This document shows, piece by piece, positions 42,810-55,700 of a stretch of 64,000 nt of DNA. How positions within the stretch are numbered: position 1 is the stretch's first letter; each line of letters begins with the position of its first letter. The notes beneath the pieces were generated by a model. It was not told the origin of the DNA. It worked only from the letters and a program-made list of their open reading frames with translations, and did no database searches. Made by a program: the position numbers and the translations under genes. Origin of the DNA: Nansenia antarctica (taxonomy: Eukaryota > Chordata > Actinopteri > Argentiniformes > Microstomatidae); NCBI GenBank assembly GCA_963989245.1, contig OZ022346.1, positions 4,215,381-4,279,380 of the forward strand. Reading direction: 5' to 3'.

Positions 42810-43702
42810 CTTCCTCTTTCTCGCCCTCCTCTCTCTCCCTATCTATCCCCCTCTCTCTCCCTCCTCTCTCTCTATCTCCCTCCTCTCACTCTCTCTCCCT
42901 CCTCTCTCTCTCTCTCTCTCCCCCTCCCTCCTCTCTCTCTATCTCCCTCTCTCTCCCTCCTCTCTCTCTCTCCCTCCTCTCCCTCCTCTCTCTCTATCTC
43001 CCTCCTCTCTCTCTCTCTCTCTCCCTCCTCTCTCTCTCTCTCTCTCCCTATCCCTCCTCTCTCTCTATCTCCCTCCTCTCCCTCCTCTCTCTCTAACTTC
43101 CTCCTCTCTCTCCCTCCTCCCCCTCTCTCTCTCTCCCTCCTCTCTCTCTCTCTCTCCCTCCTGCTCTCCTCTCCTCCATCAGTTACTTGGTTGTGTTCAT
43201 CCCCTCTACGGCTCCTGTTGGTTCTGAAGTGGACCAGGCAGAACGCGACCAGGCAGAACGCGACCAGGACCCAGAGCAGACAGGACCAGTCCTGGACCAG
43301 CCAGGAGGTGGCCTCACTCTGGACCTCCTGGGCGGGCCGCGAGTTTAGTCCTGGACGAGACAGGAAACAGGTTCAACTCTATATTCAACTGAAATCTATA
43401 CAGTAGAGGCTCAATTGACATTAAAACAAAAATCTTTTGAATTCACGATTGAAGCATTTAGAACCATATCCCCCATCACCAAAAGACACACCTGTACAGT
43501 TTCAACCTGAGGAATAACCATCTGAACCTTTATATACACCTGTACAGTTTCAACCTGAGGAATAACCATCTGAACCTTTATATACACCACAAACAACTGT
43601 CTGGTTTTGTAGTTGAGTTTCATAAATACCTGCTGTATCTGAATCAGTCTGGAATTTCAGTTTCAAGAGGTATCTGTCTCCAAGTGGTTGATTTTGCGCC
43701 AT
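42509..43702 (-). CDS. predicted small single-pass membrane protein, copy A' (three exons)
   Basis: Coding exons: 43630-43702, 43187-43350 and 42509-42646. Splice phases match copy A. Predicted product is 124 residues: the last exon lacks six bases, removing Met-His between the two SYD-ERDFSDDY motifs, and has Lys-to-Glu and Ser-to-Pro changes. The first exon is identical to copy A. Exon 2 ends in CAA instead of CAG; the residue stays Gln, but the donor loses its usual last-exon G, which may weaken splicing. Function unknown; see copy A. Confidence 0.58.
42730..43180. repeat. (CT)n microsatellite in intron 2 of copy A'
   Basis: Counterpart of 29623-29978, somewhat longer in the imperfect part. 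Confidence 0.95.
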
Positions 43703-43993
43703 TGTTTTCTAAAATAACATCCTTGTCGACTTCACCATGCAAAGTAAACATTGGAAATTATTTGGAATGTTCTACTTTTGCCAGTTGCCTTTCAAAAGAT
43801 GCATTCCGTTGGAAACCATACACATTCTAATGATAGGCCAACATTCTGAATTCTGATACATTCTGACATCACATTGTTCACCCTTGATGCCTTGCCACTA
43901 GGTGGATGTTTGACACAGATGTTGTGCATTGGCTAAATCAAGTGATGTTGTTTGAACCCTTTACACCACTACATTCACTTGTCTGCTTTATGC

Positions 43994-44016
43994 CTGAAGA
44001 AGGTCAATGACCGAAA
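43994..44016 (+). ncRNA. hammerhead-ribozyme-like core motif, copy A'
   Basis: Identical to 30800-30822, including flanks. Same reservations. Confidence 0.35.
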
Positions 44017-44919
44017 GCTCGCAATAAAACAATGTTTTTGCACAGTGTTTGAGTGTGCGGATGCTGTTATTTTATAACACATTGTTTACTCAAATGCATT
44101 CTAACATGTTCACATCTTGTATTAAAAGGCTGATATACTAAATGCTCTGTTGTACAACATGGCACAGCTTCAACAGTCATGTCTACCTTGTGAATTCAGT
44201 ACATGGTATTAGGTGTGTTCTTGATTCTGCTCATGATTGAGTCAAATGATTGAGTCATCAGTCATGATTGAGAATCTTTGAAAATTCTCCTTTCACCAAA
44301 ATAAAGAGAGATACCTCAAATAGAGTAGGATTTCTATCTCTCTCTCAGTGTGTGCGTGCGTGTGCGTGTGTGTGTGTGTGTGTAATAAACAGAGATAGGT
44401 ATATCTGTTGGGTGGTGGGGTGGGGTGGGGCAGGTGAGAGAGGTGTATGCTGGGATGCTGGTAATAAAACAAGGTGAGAAAGGAGAGGGGCGTGTGGAGG
44501 AGAGGTATAGTACAGTATGAAGGGGGAGGAAGGAAGGCGTCCATAGGGCTGTGTAATGACACGTTTGGGCCAGAGCTTTAATTCTCTGTGTATTACCCAC
44601 CAGGTGCCTGATAGGGGTATAAAAACAGGGGAGGGCCCCCGAGCCACACAGCCCTACATCTCCATAGGCCATAATAACACAGTGCACCCATCAAAACAGC
44701 AGATAAACGCAGGGTACTTATTAAAGCTGCCAGCAGTGATCAGCCTTAGTGTGGTATGCTCTGCTCTCCCCCCCCTCCTCGAGTATTCTGTGTGAGGTTA
44801 CTTAGCAACAATAGCATTACACGCATCCAGCTGACCCTGAACAGCTGATCTTACCAAGACTTACCAACCAGCCAGAAAACACTGCTCCCTTTCCCCTCTC
44901 TTTCCCACAGGTGGAGAGG

Positions 44920-45650
44920 ACAGCTCTATCCTATCAATTGTTCGAAAAGGAGTAGGAAGAAGCCTGTCCTACCCCTGTTTATACTTAACAATTATGCTTA
45001 CATTATATAATCCAATTAATTAATACATATATTTCAGTATCATCCGTTCTAATACTTTTTCATTCTTAATATTGATACAACACAAAATAAAGAAATAAAC
45101 ATACTTTTCCATTCTTAATACTGAAACAACACAAAATAAATAAATAAAAACATCAGTATCCACAATGTAATACAGAAGAAAAAGACACAGAAAACCACAC
45201 CTTAGTTTCCAGAAGATTAACAACCTTCCCTTTCCTAATTTTGGTATTTAACAAAAATCATTTTTCTTTTTTCAAATAGAGCAATATTTCTGCTTTCCTT
45301 CATATTTTCCTCTAGCCCATTCCATGGTAACTCCGTAGAATGATATGCACCTGCTCCTGATAATGTGAGCATAACCCTTGTTAAAATTGTGGTTACCTCT
45401 CAAATGATATCCCTTATCCCTCTCTATAAATAATTTGTTAATGTTACCTGGGAGTTCTTGAGTCTTTGCTTTATACATTAACTGTGCCAATTTAAATTTG
45501 AATAAGTCCATGAGCTTTAAGGCATTTGACATTAGGAACAAGTTATTTGTGTGATCACGATATCCGACCTTATGTGCAATTCTCATAGCTTTTTTCTGTA
45601 GTGTAATCAATGGGTTTAAAGTGCTTTTAAATGCATTTCCCCATATTTAA
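44920..45650 (-). mobile_element. LINE 3' end with C-terminal coding piece
   Basis: The minus-strand frame 45272-45610 reads LQKKAMRIAHKVGYRDHTNN, LMYKAKTQELPGNINKL and a terminal WARGKYEGK-type segment, the C-terminus of a fish non-LTR reverse transcriptase. The 3'UTR runs to about 44920 (AGTAGGAAGAAGCC on the plus strand). 5'-truncated near 45650. Bases 44759-44919 show nothing recognisable. Confidence 0.75.
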
Positions 45651-45659
45651 GTAAAATGT

Positions 45660-45815
45660 AAATTCATGTAAAATGTAAATTTATGTAAACCAGCTCTTTT
45701 CCCTTCTTGTTTTTATTTTTTTTTCCTAGCACCAGGGGAGCCCCCCCCTCCCAAATGTCGTTGTTTGGTACCTGTACTATATCAATGACAATAAAGACCA
45801 TTCATTCATATCTCC
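45660..45815 (+). mobile_element. LINE 3' tail (ATTC-ended)
   Basis: Contains CACCAGGGGAGCCCCCCCC and CAATGACAATAAAGACC, ending CATTCATTCAT. The same tail occurs at 57960-58150 inside a MITE. Confidence 0.7.
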
Positions 45816-46069
45816 ACACAGTAACTCAAATAGGGTAAGACAAGACAACAATATACATAGAGTATACAACATCCTCTGTTCCAGAATATGTTTTGCCCTG
45901 CACAATACTGCAATACTCCTTGATACTTTGAACGTATCTTATATGAGATTTCCAACAGAATTTACTGTCTAATATAGGAGTGGGCTTAAAGTGCAGACTC
46001 TCTGCTTTAGGTTAAGGGTATTCACATCCAAATTGAAGGAAGGGTTTATGAATTATAGCTCTTTTATAT

Positions 46070-47535
46070 ATAATAACCAAAAGTAATTGGACAAATGACT
46101 CAAAAGCTGTTTCATGGGCCAGTGTGGGCTATTTATTCCTTCATTATTTCTTTATCAATTAAGCAGGTAAAAGGTCTGAGTTGATTCCAAGTGTGGCATT
46201 TGCATTTGGAAGCTGTTGCTGTATACGCACAACATGCAGTCAACAGAGCTCTCAATGCAAGTGAAACAGGCCATCCTTAGGCTGTAAAAAAAAAAAAAAT
46301 CCATCAGAGAGATAGTGGGAACATTAATAGTGGCCAAATTAACTGTTCGGTACATTCTGAGAAAAAAATAACGCACTGGTGAGCTCGGCACCACAAAAAG
46401 GTCTGGACGTCCATGGAAGACAAGAGTGGTGGATGATCACAGGATCCTTTACATGGTAAAGAAAAACCCCATCACAACATCCAGCCAAGTGAAGAACAGT
46501 CTCCAGGAGGTAGGCATATCATTATCCATGTGTACCATAAAAGAAAGACTTCACACAAGCAAATACAGAGGGTTCACCACAAGGTGCAAGCCATTCATAA
46601 GCCTCAAGAATAGAAAGGCCAGATTAGACTTTGACAAAAAACATCTAAAAAAGCCAGCCCTGTTCTGGAACAGCATTCTTTGCACCGATGGAACTAAGAT
46701 CAACCTGTACCAGAATGATGGGAAGAAAAAAGTATGGAGAAGGCTTGGAACGGCTCATGATCCGACGCATACCACATCATCTGTGAAAAAACGTGGAGGC
46801 AGTGTGATGACATGGACATGCATGGCTTCCAATGGCACTGGGTCACTAGTGTTTATTGATGATGTGACAGAAGACAGAAGCAGACAGATGAATTCTGAAG
46901 TGTTTAGGGATATTCTGTCTGCTCAGATTCAGACAAATTCAGCAAAGTTGATTGGATGGTGCTTCACAATACAGATGGACAATGACCCAAAACATAGTGT
47001 GTAAGCAACCCAGGACCTTTTTAAGGCAAAGAAGTGGAATATTGGCCAGAGCAATGGCCAGTCAATCACCTGATCTCAACCCAATCAAGCATGCATTTCA
47101 CTTGCTGAAGACAAAACTAAAGGCAGAAAGACCCACGAACAAACAACAACTGAAGACTGCTGCAGTAAAGGCCTGACAAAACATCACAAAGGAGGAAACC
47201 CAGCATTTGGTGATGTCCATGTGTTCCAGACTTCAGGCAGTCATTGCCTGCAAAGGATTCTCGACAAAGTATTAAAAATGAACATTTTATTTATGATTAT
47301 GTTAATTTGTCCAATTACTTTTGAGCTCCTGAAAATAGGGGACTGTGTATAAAAATGGTTGCAATTCCTAAACGTTTCATACAATATTTTTGTTCAACCC
47401 CTTGAATTAAAGCTGAAAGTATGCACTTCAATTACATCTTGATTGTTTCATTTCAAATCCTTTGTGGTGGCATACAGAGCCAAAATTATGGAAATTGTGT
47501 CACTGTCCAAATACTCCCAGACCTAACTGTATATA
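46070..47535 (+). mobile_element. Tc1-type DNA transposon, inactive
   Basis: AAAAGTAATTGGACAAAT near 46080 is matched in inverse by ATTTGTCCAATTACTTTTGA near 47305, and the right side runs on to GACCTAACTGTA. A transposase pseudogene fills the middle. Outer ends are approximate. Bases 45816-46069 show no feature. Confidence 0.8.
46390..47176 (+). pseudogene. Tc1 transposase, frameshifted, catalytic Glu replaced
   Basis: The main frame 46426-47004 holds the DNA-binding end and catalytic core: first Asp in LCTDGTKINLY, second Asp in QMDNDPKH. After a frameshift at about 46998 the C-terminus continues with MASQSPDLNPIKHAFHLLK. The usual third catalytic residue is Glu in NPIEH; here a GAG-to-AAG change gives Lys, so the DD34E triad is broken. 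An A-run near 46290 disrupts the N-terminus. Confidence 0.85.
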
Positions 47536-47539
47536 AATA

Positions 47540-48060
47540 AATGAATGTCAATGACCCCAGGTGTGGGACTTTATTAAGTCAAACAGGTTTGAGGGGTCAG
47601 GCAAAGGACTTGGTGGAGTCAGGCAAGGGTCAGGCGATCATCGTTGTAATCCATGGAGCAGGGCAGGAACCGTGGTGCAAGGTGCTGGGCTGGAGGTGTC
47701 CATGGTGCTGAGTGCCCACTGATGAGCTAAATAAAACATTCTATTTCTGATGAGTCAACAGCACTAGGGCTCCTTCACAAAACCCTTACTGAAATCTTCA
47801 TACACTCTGTGAATTAGTCTTTACTTTCTGATGAGTCAACAGCACTAACCCCATCCAGTGCGACATGTAGATTTAGAATATGTAAAATGCAAACACCAGA
47901 AATGCAAGAAAGTTTATGAGGTATACCAAATGGAATTAATAACAAGTGTTACAACCCTTCTGTCTAGAGTAAAATAAGGGCCTAACAGGGTAGAGTGCAG
48001 AATGTACAGGTGTGTTGCAACACAAATGCCCAAAAAAGTGTACAAGGGATCAAATCAATT
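47540..48060. other. no recognisable gene
   Basis: A TTTCTGATGAGTCAACAGCACTA segment occurs twice (about 47743 and 47825). Otherwise nothing supported. Confidence 0.4.
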
Positions 48061-48064
48061 CAAG

Positions 48065-49065
48065 TTTTATTTGTTTGTTTATTTATTCATAATGACAGAT
48101 GTTCAGTGTCCAGTGTAGTGTAGTGTTCAGTGTTGTGTCCAGTGTCCAGGTTCCAAAAGCTTGGTCAAAAGGACGCAAGGGTAAAAAACCTGTGCACTGT
48201 GCATCCAGGAAAATTCCCCTGCAGCCCTCTAGTCGTAGAGCGACTACTTACCAGTTTGCCCACCAGTGCAAAGCTGCGGCCCCCACAACCCCCCCGAGGG
48301 ACCCCACACGCCCGGCCCGACCCGCCCCACCACCGGCACACCCGGCCCAGCCCACCAGGCTCAGACTATCATAGCCCTGCACGAGGCTAGCCGGGTCAGG
48401 TGCCCCAGCGGCAGAACAGACCAAGCACGCAGGCCGGCCCAGGGAGCCCAGCGCGCGGCAGGCAAGCAGGGGCGAAAAACCTGTACACAGCGCCTCCAGG
48501 AAAAGTGCCACTAGACCTTAGGGGTCTAGCCGGTGTGTATCTTATGAGTGATAAATCATTGCTGTTTGCACTTTATCGCCAATGCTCTTTTAACATTGTC
48601 TCTATGGTCTTTCAGCTTCCTTTTTTCTTCTTAGCTCAAATTTTCGACCATGTAATGGGCAAACAGCTGCTTCTCACTGTTGAGACAAAATGTTATAAAG
48701 AAGTGATTAATAAATAATTTAAGAAACTCACATGCATCAGTGGTTGCAAACTGTCATGGAAATTGTATTAGCACTCTCCAGCTTACCTCAAGTCATACTG
48801 TGGTCCACATTTATACATTTCCATGGCTTTCTTATTGGAAACACAGTCCACAGATAATTAAAAAAACAAGAATTAGACATAAATAGACATAAATAGGGGG
48901 GATATAAATAAAAATAGAATAGAAATACATTAACTGTACATAGCTCATAACTGTATATAATTATCTTTGTTTTGTCACTATTTGCACTTCTGGTTATATG
49001 CCAAACTGCATTTTGTTGTTGGTACTTGTACTCAGCAATGACAATAAAGTTGAATTATCACCTTC
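48065..49065 (+). mobile_element. GC-rich LINE leader and LINE 3' tail
   Basis: 48180-48240 and 48470-48530 share AAAAACCTGT and TCCAGGAAAA-type segments, an imperfect repeat as in LINE 5' leaders; between them the DNA is C-rich (48270-48470). 48900-49065 ends with CAGCAATGACAATAAAGTTG, a LINE-type tail. No full ORF. Confidence 0.45.
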
Positions 49066-49612
49066 AATAACACATCCTGGTACAACTCCCTCACTGTCAA
49101 ACACAAAACCAAACTCTCTCGTATAGTCAATCAGGCAAGTAAAATCATCGGCTCACCTCAAACTCCCCTGTCTGAAATCTACAACCGGTCACTAATCAGG
49201 AAAGCCACACAAATCACACAGGACCCCTCTCACCCCCTCCACCAATCATTTCAGCCACTTCCATCAGGCCGCCGTTATAGAACTCCACTGGCCCGGAAAA
49301 ACACAGATAAAAAATCATTCATTCCCACTGCAACCACCGCCCTGAACATTTTAAAATAGGAAGCACACTGTTTTTCTTTTAAACCACAACATTTTAGCAT
49401 TTTAGCTTTTAAATCATAATACCGTTTTTCTTACTATTATTTTTAAATAACTAGACTTTTATAAACACTGCTATATCTGTCAGTTTTTATTGTATGTATG
49501 TGACCTATGTGTGTTTTTAATGTGGATACCGTATTCATGAACTGCACAAAGCCTGTCAAAGGAGAATTTCTGTCACTGTGACAGACAATAAAGCAATCTT
49601 GAATATTGAATC
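49066..49612 (+). mobile_element. LINE C-terminus and tail
   Basis: The plus-strand frame reads KLSRIVNQASKIIGSPQTPL, SHPLHQSFQPLPSGRRYRTP and SFIPTATTALN before a stop near 49360, the C-terminus of a fish LINE reverse transcriptase. The 3' tail ends GACAATAAAGCAATCTTGAA. Confidence 0.75.
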
Positions 49613-50780
49613 TAATCTCATATCTGATAACGCTAAACCTCATAGGATTACCCAGTTAGCCAAGCCTGATTTATGAACAAAACTACATGCGAAACAGCCA
49701 AATGCGTAACACATCCAACAACCTAAATAATAAATACATATATGAAAACTATAACGTTCATTAATCATATACATATATGTATAACTATATGTTCATTAAT
49801 CATATTTCGAAATTCTCACCTGAGCTGTATTTGCCATTGTCTTTTAAAATCTCGCGGTCCTCTAAAGTCCTTTAAAATATCGAGGTTTCTCGCGGTTACT
49901 TATGTGATGACCCGCTCGAACCAAATATGGTCTTCAATAGTCCGGGTGTCGACACCCTGCGGATGCAGCTGGACCCTTCTCTCTTAAGGCCCAGACCAAA
50001 GTGATTTACTCGTTAGGGCTTCAATGAGTCAGGTGAATATAATTCCAGGGTTGAACTATATTCTGAAGTAACTCCAAGTCTTCTAAAGTATCCAACAGCG
50101 GTGGCTGTTGTGTCTGGTGTTAAAAACCATGGGTTCCTCTAAACAGATGTCCAATGATGTCAGAATCAAGATAGTTCACTTTTAGGTAGGCTTCATAGGT
50201 ATTGAAAAGGTCTCCCTCCCCTGACGTGGTGGAGGCCTTAACAACCTTCTATCAAGGTGCTATCTATTCAATTCGCCTACCTGACTATATAATGGCTCTC
50301 TTGCACTGTTTGTATGTATTTACTACGGCCGAAACCGTTGTCCTATTAAACATTTTCTTTTGCATCTGGAACCTGAGCTTCTATTTCTTTCAAAAGGCTA
50401 ATCCTAAAGCCTATAGGCGATCACTTTGCATACTGGTGCACGTTAGCATAGGCTCCTGCTAGATTGTAGTGCAGGTTTGGATGAATTGGGATTGACATAC
50501 CAACAAATATATGAAACACTCCTGATCAGAGCTGTTTATCGGGTCCGGACAGGTGGATCAGCTGTAGGCCTTGGGTCATTTACAACATTCACAATGTTTT
50601 TTTTCCTAGCTCAAAGCTAACTAGATATCAGGCAAAGACAGCAACACACGGTTTAACTAATCACCATGCCTTACTAGCCTAAAGTAGTTACCTTCATTTA
50701 GACACTGACATTCTAGTGCCGTTGCAAGTGGCCCCACAAGTTTACAAACTCACTCATGTAAAAAGACACCACACAATGAT
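49613..50780. other. intergenic DNA downstream of ROCK2
   Basis: No credible ORF, splice structure or repeat. It lies between the LINE tail and the inferred ROCK2 polyadenylation site. Confidence 0.4.
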
Positions 50781-50784
50781 CCAA

Positions 50785-52779
50785 ACACCTTTTCAATGTT
50801 TAATGGGTTATCACTGAGCTCTATTGTAGCAATATCAAACATGCGGTCTGGATGTAAGCGCCTTTAGATACAAAGTGGACAAGGCAGTATAAATAATACA
50901 ATGTGCACTGTATGTCATCATGGAAAATATATACTGTGTATATTTATTTATATATGTATAAAACGTGCTTTTCAGAAACTTCTTGGATAAAGGAGGGCAC
51001 TACAAAGCACACCACTACTCTCCACCTGTAACATATGAGCTAGATACACACCACGTGCCCAAGAGGAATTCTTTACAAAAATATCAGAGCATGACATTCA
51101 AAAAGCATTACATGTTACCGTTCACTGCTTCAGCTTGTGGGAGATATTTGCAGATTTTTTAAAACGTTCTTTTTAACAAAAACATTTGTAAACTTTACCC
51201 TCTTGTTACCAGGAATAATATTTAAAAATACACATTCTTACTACAGGTGGATTTACCAAAGGCATGAAGGCAACAGCACTTACATAGTTACCTTAAAGGG
51301 ATGGTTCAGCCTATTTTCATGTTTGGGTGAATATCCTCACAGACCAGTAGTGAAATAATCTCTGGTATTGCGTTCTCTGCTGTGCTACTCCCAGCAAAAG
51401 CTAATAGTCAACAGCGGTTTCTCAGATAGACAGGATTCCAAGGTACCGAACATTAGCATGGTCTGATTTGAGCCAAAATGCTGTCAGAGAAACTAAACTA
51501 TGTTTAGTAGCAGGTTATGCTTAAAAATGATTTATTGAAGTAACTATTTTATTGTCAATAGTATGCACAGTCTCTATAATCTATTTGCTGAGAACTGGAA
51601 CAAATGTCAAAAAGCATGTGCAGGGTTGTCTAGTATATAGTGGCTACTAAGCATTGTTTGAATATCACATTTCTGATGAGATTTATAGCAGGTAATTCAG
51701 ACAAAGCTAAATTCCTTGGAATCCCATCTATTGGAGAGGCCACTGCTTTCCTGTTAGCTTTTGCTGGGGTTAGGGTTAGGCTAGCTACCAACGGAACAGT
51801 GGAGAAGACTGGCCTATGAGGATAATTCAGGGTAAGATGATATTTCACCTCAACATGAAGGCTACGCCATACGTTTAAGGGCAAAACGAAACGCATGAAA
51901 GGTCCAAATCTACTTCAATATGTTTTAAGTCATTCAATGCTTGTGTTCTATCATTTGCCCAGACGTAAATTCATACCATAAAGGAGTCAAGCTGTTCTAT
52001 TGGTTCCCCCTCTTGCATTCAAGCTGGCTGTAGTAAACATACTTCCCTCTAATAACCATCATGCTGTGTGGTAAGTAAATACAAGTTATTGCCAGAGTGA
52101 AGAGCTATCAGACCTATATGAGCAACTTCCCCTGGTGACACATACCAGTGTACAGTACTATTCTTCTCTTGTGGGTGTAGTGTTCTGTACTAGATACTTC
52201 AGATGCATTGTAATCATTCACTGTATAATACCAAAAATAAAACTATTCACCTTGGCCACAAGCATTCAGGATGGCAGAGGAGCTCAATCCTCTCCACTTT
52301 TGCCAGTCCGGTTCTTCTGGTAAGTGTAAAAGGTAAGTGCTTCAGTCCTCCTCGCCCCCCTGCCATTTATGAGAGCTCTGTGTTCTGTGGCGAGGGAACT
52401 TCAGGAGCCTCCAGGCCCAATATCAAACCCTAGACACCCTCCTTCACCTTAAGGAGTCTGGGGAGAGGGTGCATCACATAAGCACAGACTACAGGTACAT
52501 GAGCTGGTTGGCACGTCATCTGTCGATGGACTAGCAGTGTTGAATGACTGGCATAACTCACATTTCGACACAGGACAAAAAGACTACGACTCTAAAAAGG
52601 CAGAAGCGGGATAGAGAGAGAAGTCCTCTGGGAGAAGCGTGAAGGAGGATCCTATGTGTGCATTGGTTTTTTGGGATATGCTGAGTGGAACATTGTTTAT
52701 CATCAGTCCTTTTTGATTGTGTGACAGGAGGAAGCACCCACCACCTTGAAGCTGCACCACACCTCCCCAGTAAGGTTAA
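50785..52779 (-). other. rock2: ROCK2 terminal exon: stop codon and 3'UTR
   Basis: Minus-strand acceptor GTTTTTTCCAG (52780-52790) precedes TTAACC. Joined to the AG that ends the previous exon it gives AGT TAA, Ser-stop, so the protein ends NKTS, very like the known ROCK2 end. The rest is 3'UTR of about 2 kb without ORFs. ATTAAA at 50799-50804 (minus) fits a polyadenylation signal; an AATAAA near 51530 could be an alternative site. The 3' limit is inferred. Confidence 0.75.
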
Positions 52780-55700
52780 CTGGAAAAAACAGACAGAGAT
52801 GAGGGAAGAGTTAGTTTCTCCATAGTGTCAAATAAGTGTCCCAAAGTGCATAACACAGTCCTACATGTCAGAATACCAGTCATAAGGCAGGGCTTGACAT
52901 TAAGCTTTTTCAGGTACTTGTCCTTCGGACAAGTGAACTTATCTTTTACTTGTCCGAGAGTTCAAGTTACTTGTCCAAATATGATGATGCGCGTGTGTGT
53001 GTCTGTCTACTAACACACTACAACCCAGTAATACCTTACATTACAATTCCAACAATTACTGTGGATCTACGTGCACGCCAGAGAACGTGATCCTGCCAGC
53101 ATTAATGTTTTGATTCAAAGGCATGATGCCAGATTCTCTAGGCATGACAACATGTCCGCACTCCCCTACTCAGTGGACATAGATTGTTTGACAAGGCAGC
53201 TACATTGACAACTCAGCTACATTGACAAGGCAGCATACATTGACAAGGCAGCATACATTGACAAGGCAGCAGACATTGACAAGGCAGCAGACATTGACAA
53301 GGCAGCATACATTGACAAGGCAGCAGACATTGACAAGGCAGACACATTGACAAGGCAGCAGACATTGACAAGGCAGCATACATTGACAAGGCAGCTACAT
53401 TGACATGGCAGCTACATTGACAAGGCAGCATACATTGACAAGGCAGCATACATTGACAAGGCAGCTACATTGACAAGGCAGCTGCCATTGACATGACAGC
53501 AGACATTGACAAGGCAGCATACATTGACAAGGCAGCTACATTGACAAGGCAGCTACATTGACAAGGCAGCTACATTGACATGGAAGCTACATTGACAAGG
53601 CAGCTACAATGACAAGGCAGCATAGATTGACAAGGCAGCTACATTGACAAGGCAGCTACATTGACATGGCAGCATACATTGACAGGGCAGCTACATTGAC
53701 AAGGCAGCTACATTGACATGGCAGCATACATTGACAGGGCAGCTACATTGACAAGGCAGCATACATTGACATGATAGCTACATTGACAAGGCAGCACACA
53801 TTGACAAGGCAGCAGACATTGACATGGCAGCAGACATTGACATGGCAGGCAGCTACATTGACAAGGCAGCTACATAGGTCATTAATACATTTATTACTTT
53901 TTCGATCAGACATTATTTTTTTGCGGATATTATTAATACATTGATTTATTTATTTTTCTCTTTGTTTTGACTTGTCTGTCGGACAACTGCAGGAGGAAGT
54001 CCACTTGTCCGAACATAAAATACACTTGTCCCGGACAAGTGGACAAGTCTTAATGTCAAGCCCTGCATAAGGGTAATAAAAGTGTATGACAACTAAACGC
54101 ATTACCTCTTAGAGTTACACCAAGACAAGACGGTACATATTAATAATTCTAATAAGGCTAATTCAGCATTTAGATGGGGTTCAGAATGAAATGGAGGATT
54201 AACAATTCGGTTGTTAAGTCTGACGTCAAACGTGACGTTTTGCAATTTCCGGGTCCAAACCAGAAATTCCCTGCACCAGAGTACCAGTGTACTACAGCGG
54301 TAGAATGACAGTTCAATCGTTTTTTAGACTGGGATCTATTCATAAAACAAGGGACACAGCAGCACTTTCCCGTTTGCCCCCATATTTGTCAGCGTCTTTG
54401 AGCCTCGGAAAAGCGCTATATAAATATAATGAATTATTATTATTACTGGCATTTCGAAGAGAGCGCCTCAGCCAACTTTGGACGTCACGACTTAACCGAA
54501 TAACACATTTCCTGCATGTTAAGCAGAAGGTTAGCCAGGAGTCATTGGTGGGAGGCACACATCTGACTTGGGAGACGAGTCAGAGAACATGATCACTGAG
54601 CTACAAATCACCTTTCATTATCGACAACTAGCCATTAAGTCATACCGACTGAAGCAGAATAGGCTAGGTGCACGATATCCACTACTTCCTGAAAGGCACC
54701 TTGCATGAACATACCCTTTTTCACTCTATTGGTTTAATTGATTAATCAGCTGTGCACTGTGTGTTCCAACAGTTTACCGCACAGCTGATTAATCAATTAA
54801 CCCAATAGAGTGAGACAGGATATGTTCATGCAAGGTGCCTTTCAGGAAGTAGTGGAGATCGTGCACCTAGCCTATAGCAGATGTGCTCAGGTCGATCTTC
54901 TCGAACACCAAAATTGCCTGTTCCGCCTCATGCGACTGCCTCTCCACAGACAACCAAGAAACAGACTACTTCCACAAATCCGTACAAACACAGGCGCACT
55001 CACAGCCATCCAGAACCACGCCTCACAACCAGCCCTGGGTGTTGAATGTTTTATTGCAAAACGTCACAGTAAATACAAACCATATTATGAACATTCTCTT
55101 TTACATAAAAAAATGACTAGTCAAAGTGAAACACACGCGCACATGCACACACACATACACATGCACAGTAGACACTCACACACAGGTACAGAATAGGGTC
55201 ATGAAAGTCGTGATTTGTGTCCACTGTTGGGAGTCCTATGTCATGGTGGGGGGCTGAGGTCAGAGGGACAGAGGTCCCAGGGGGGTCAGGAGGAGGCTGA
55301 TATGAAAGACGTATAGCATTATTATTATTATTATTATTATTTTCAGTACAGACATTGACCTTGTGATGCACACGCACGTGTGCGCAATTGCTGCGCTACT
55401 TCTAACTCGCGCCGTCTTTCACACCTTTTATGTATCTCCAGTGAGGAATGCAGCACACTCTTAAAGGAGAGGTTTCTCAGGGTTGCAAATAGACGGTGAG
55501 GGAATGAGAGATCAGCCAGTTAAATCCAAGTTAAATCCAAGTAGACAATCATTTCTCGGGTCCCTAATCATGTGACGCCCGACACGTTCAACATTAACGG
55601 GAACAGGACATAGTTTATCTTTAATGAACACATTTGGAATTAAATGTGAAAAAGGAGGAGCATGTGTCATGGAGGAAGTGAGAGTCTCTGATGTTGACCG

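Larger units (their letters stand above)
41440..44758 (+). repeat. direct segmental duplication, copy A'
   Basis: Same order as 28238-31591. Diverges sharply after GTGTGGTATG at 44758, where copy A has the PLE and this copy continues with CTCTGCTCTCC. Confidence 0.93.

Noticed and set aside
51290..51900. TTAAAGGGATGGTTCAGCC as a MITE end in the ROCK2 3'UTR
   Set aside because: The left end is typical, but no matching right inverted repeat was found.
55117..55377. Proline-rich minus-strand frame as an extra exon
   Set aside because: No good donor/acceptor pair at the frame ends, and it lies in the ROCK2 last intron whose flanking exons already join properly.
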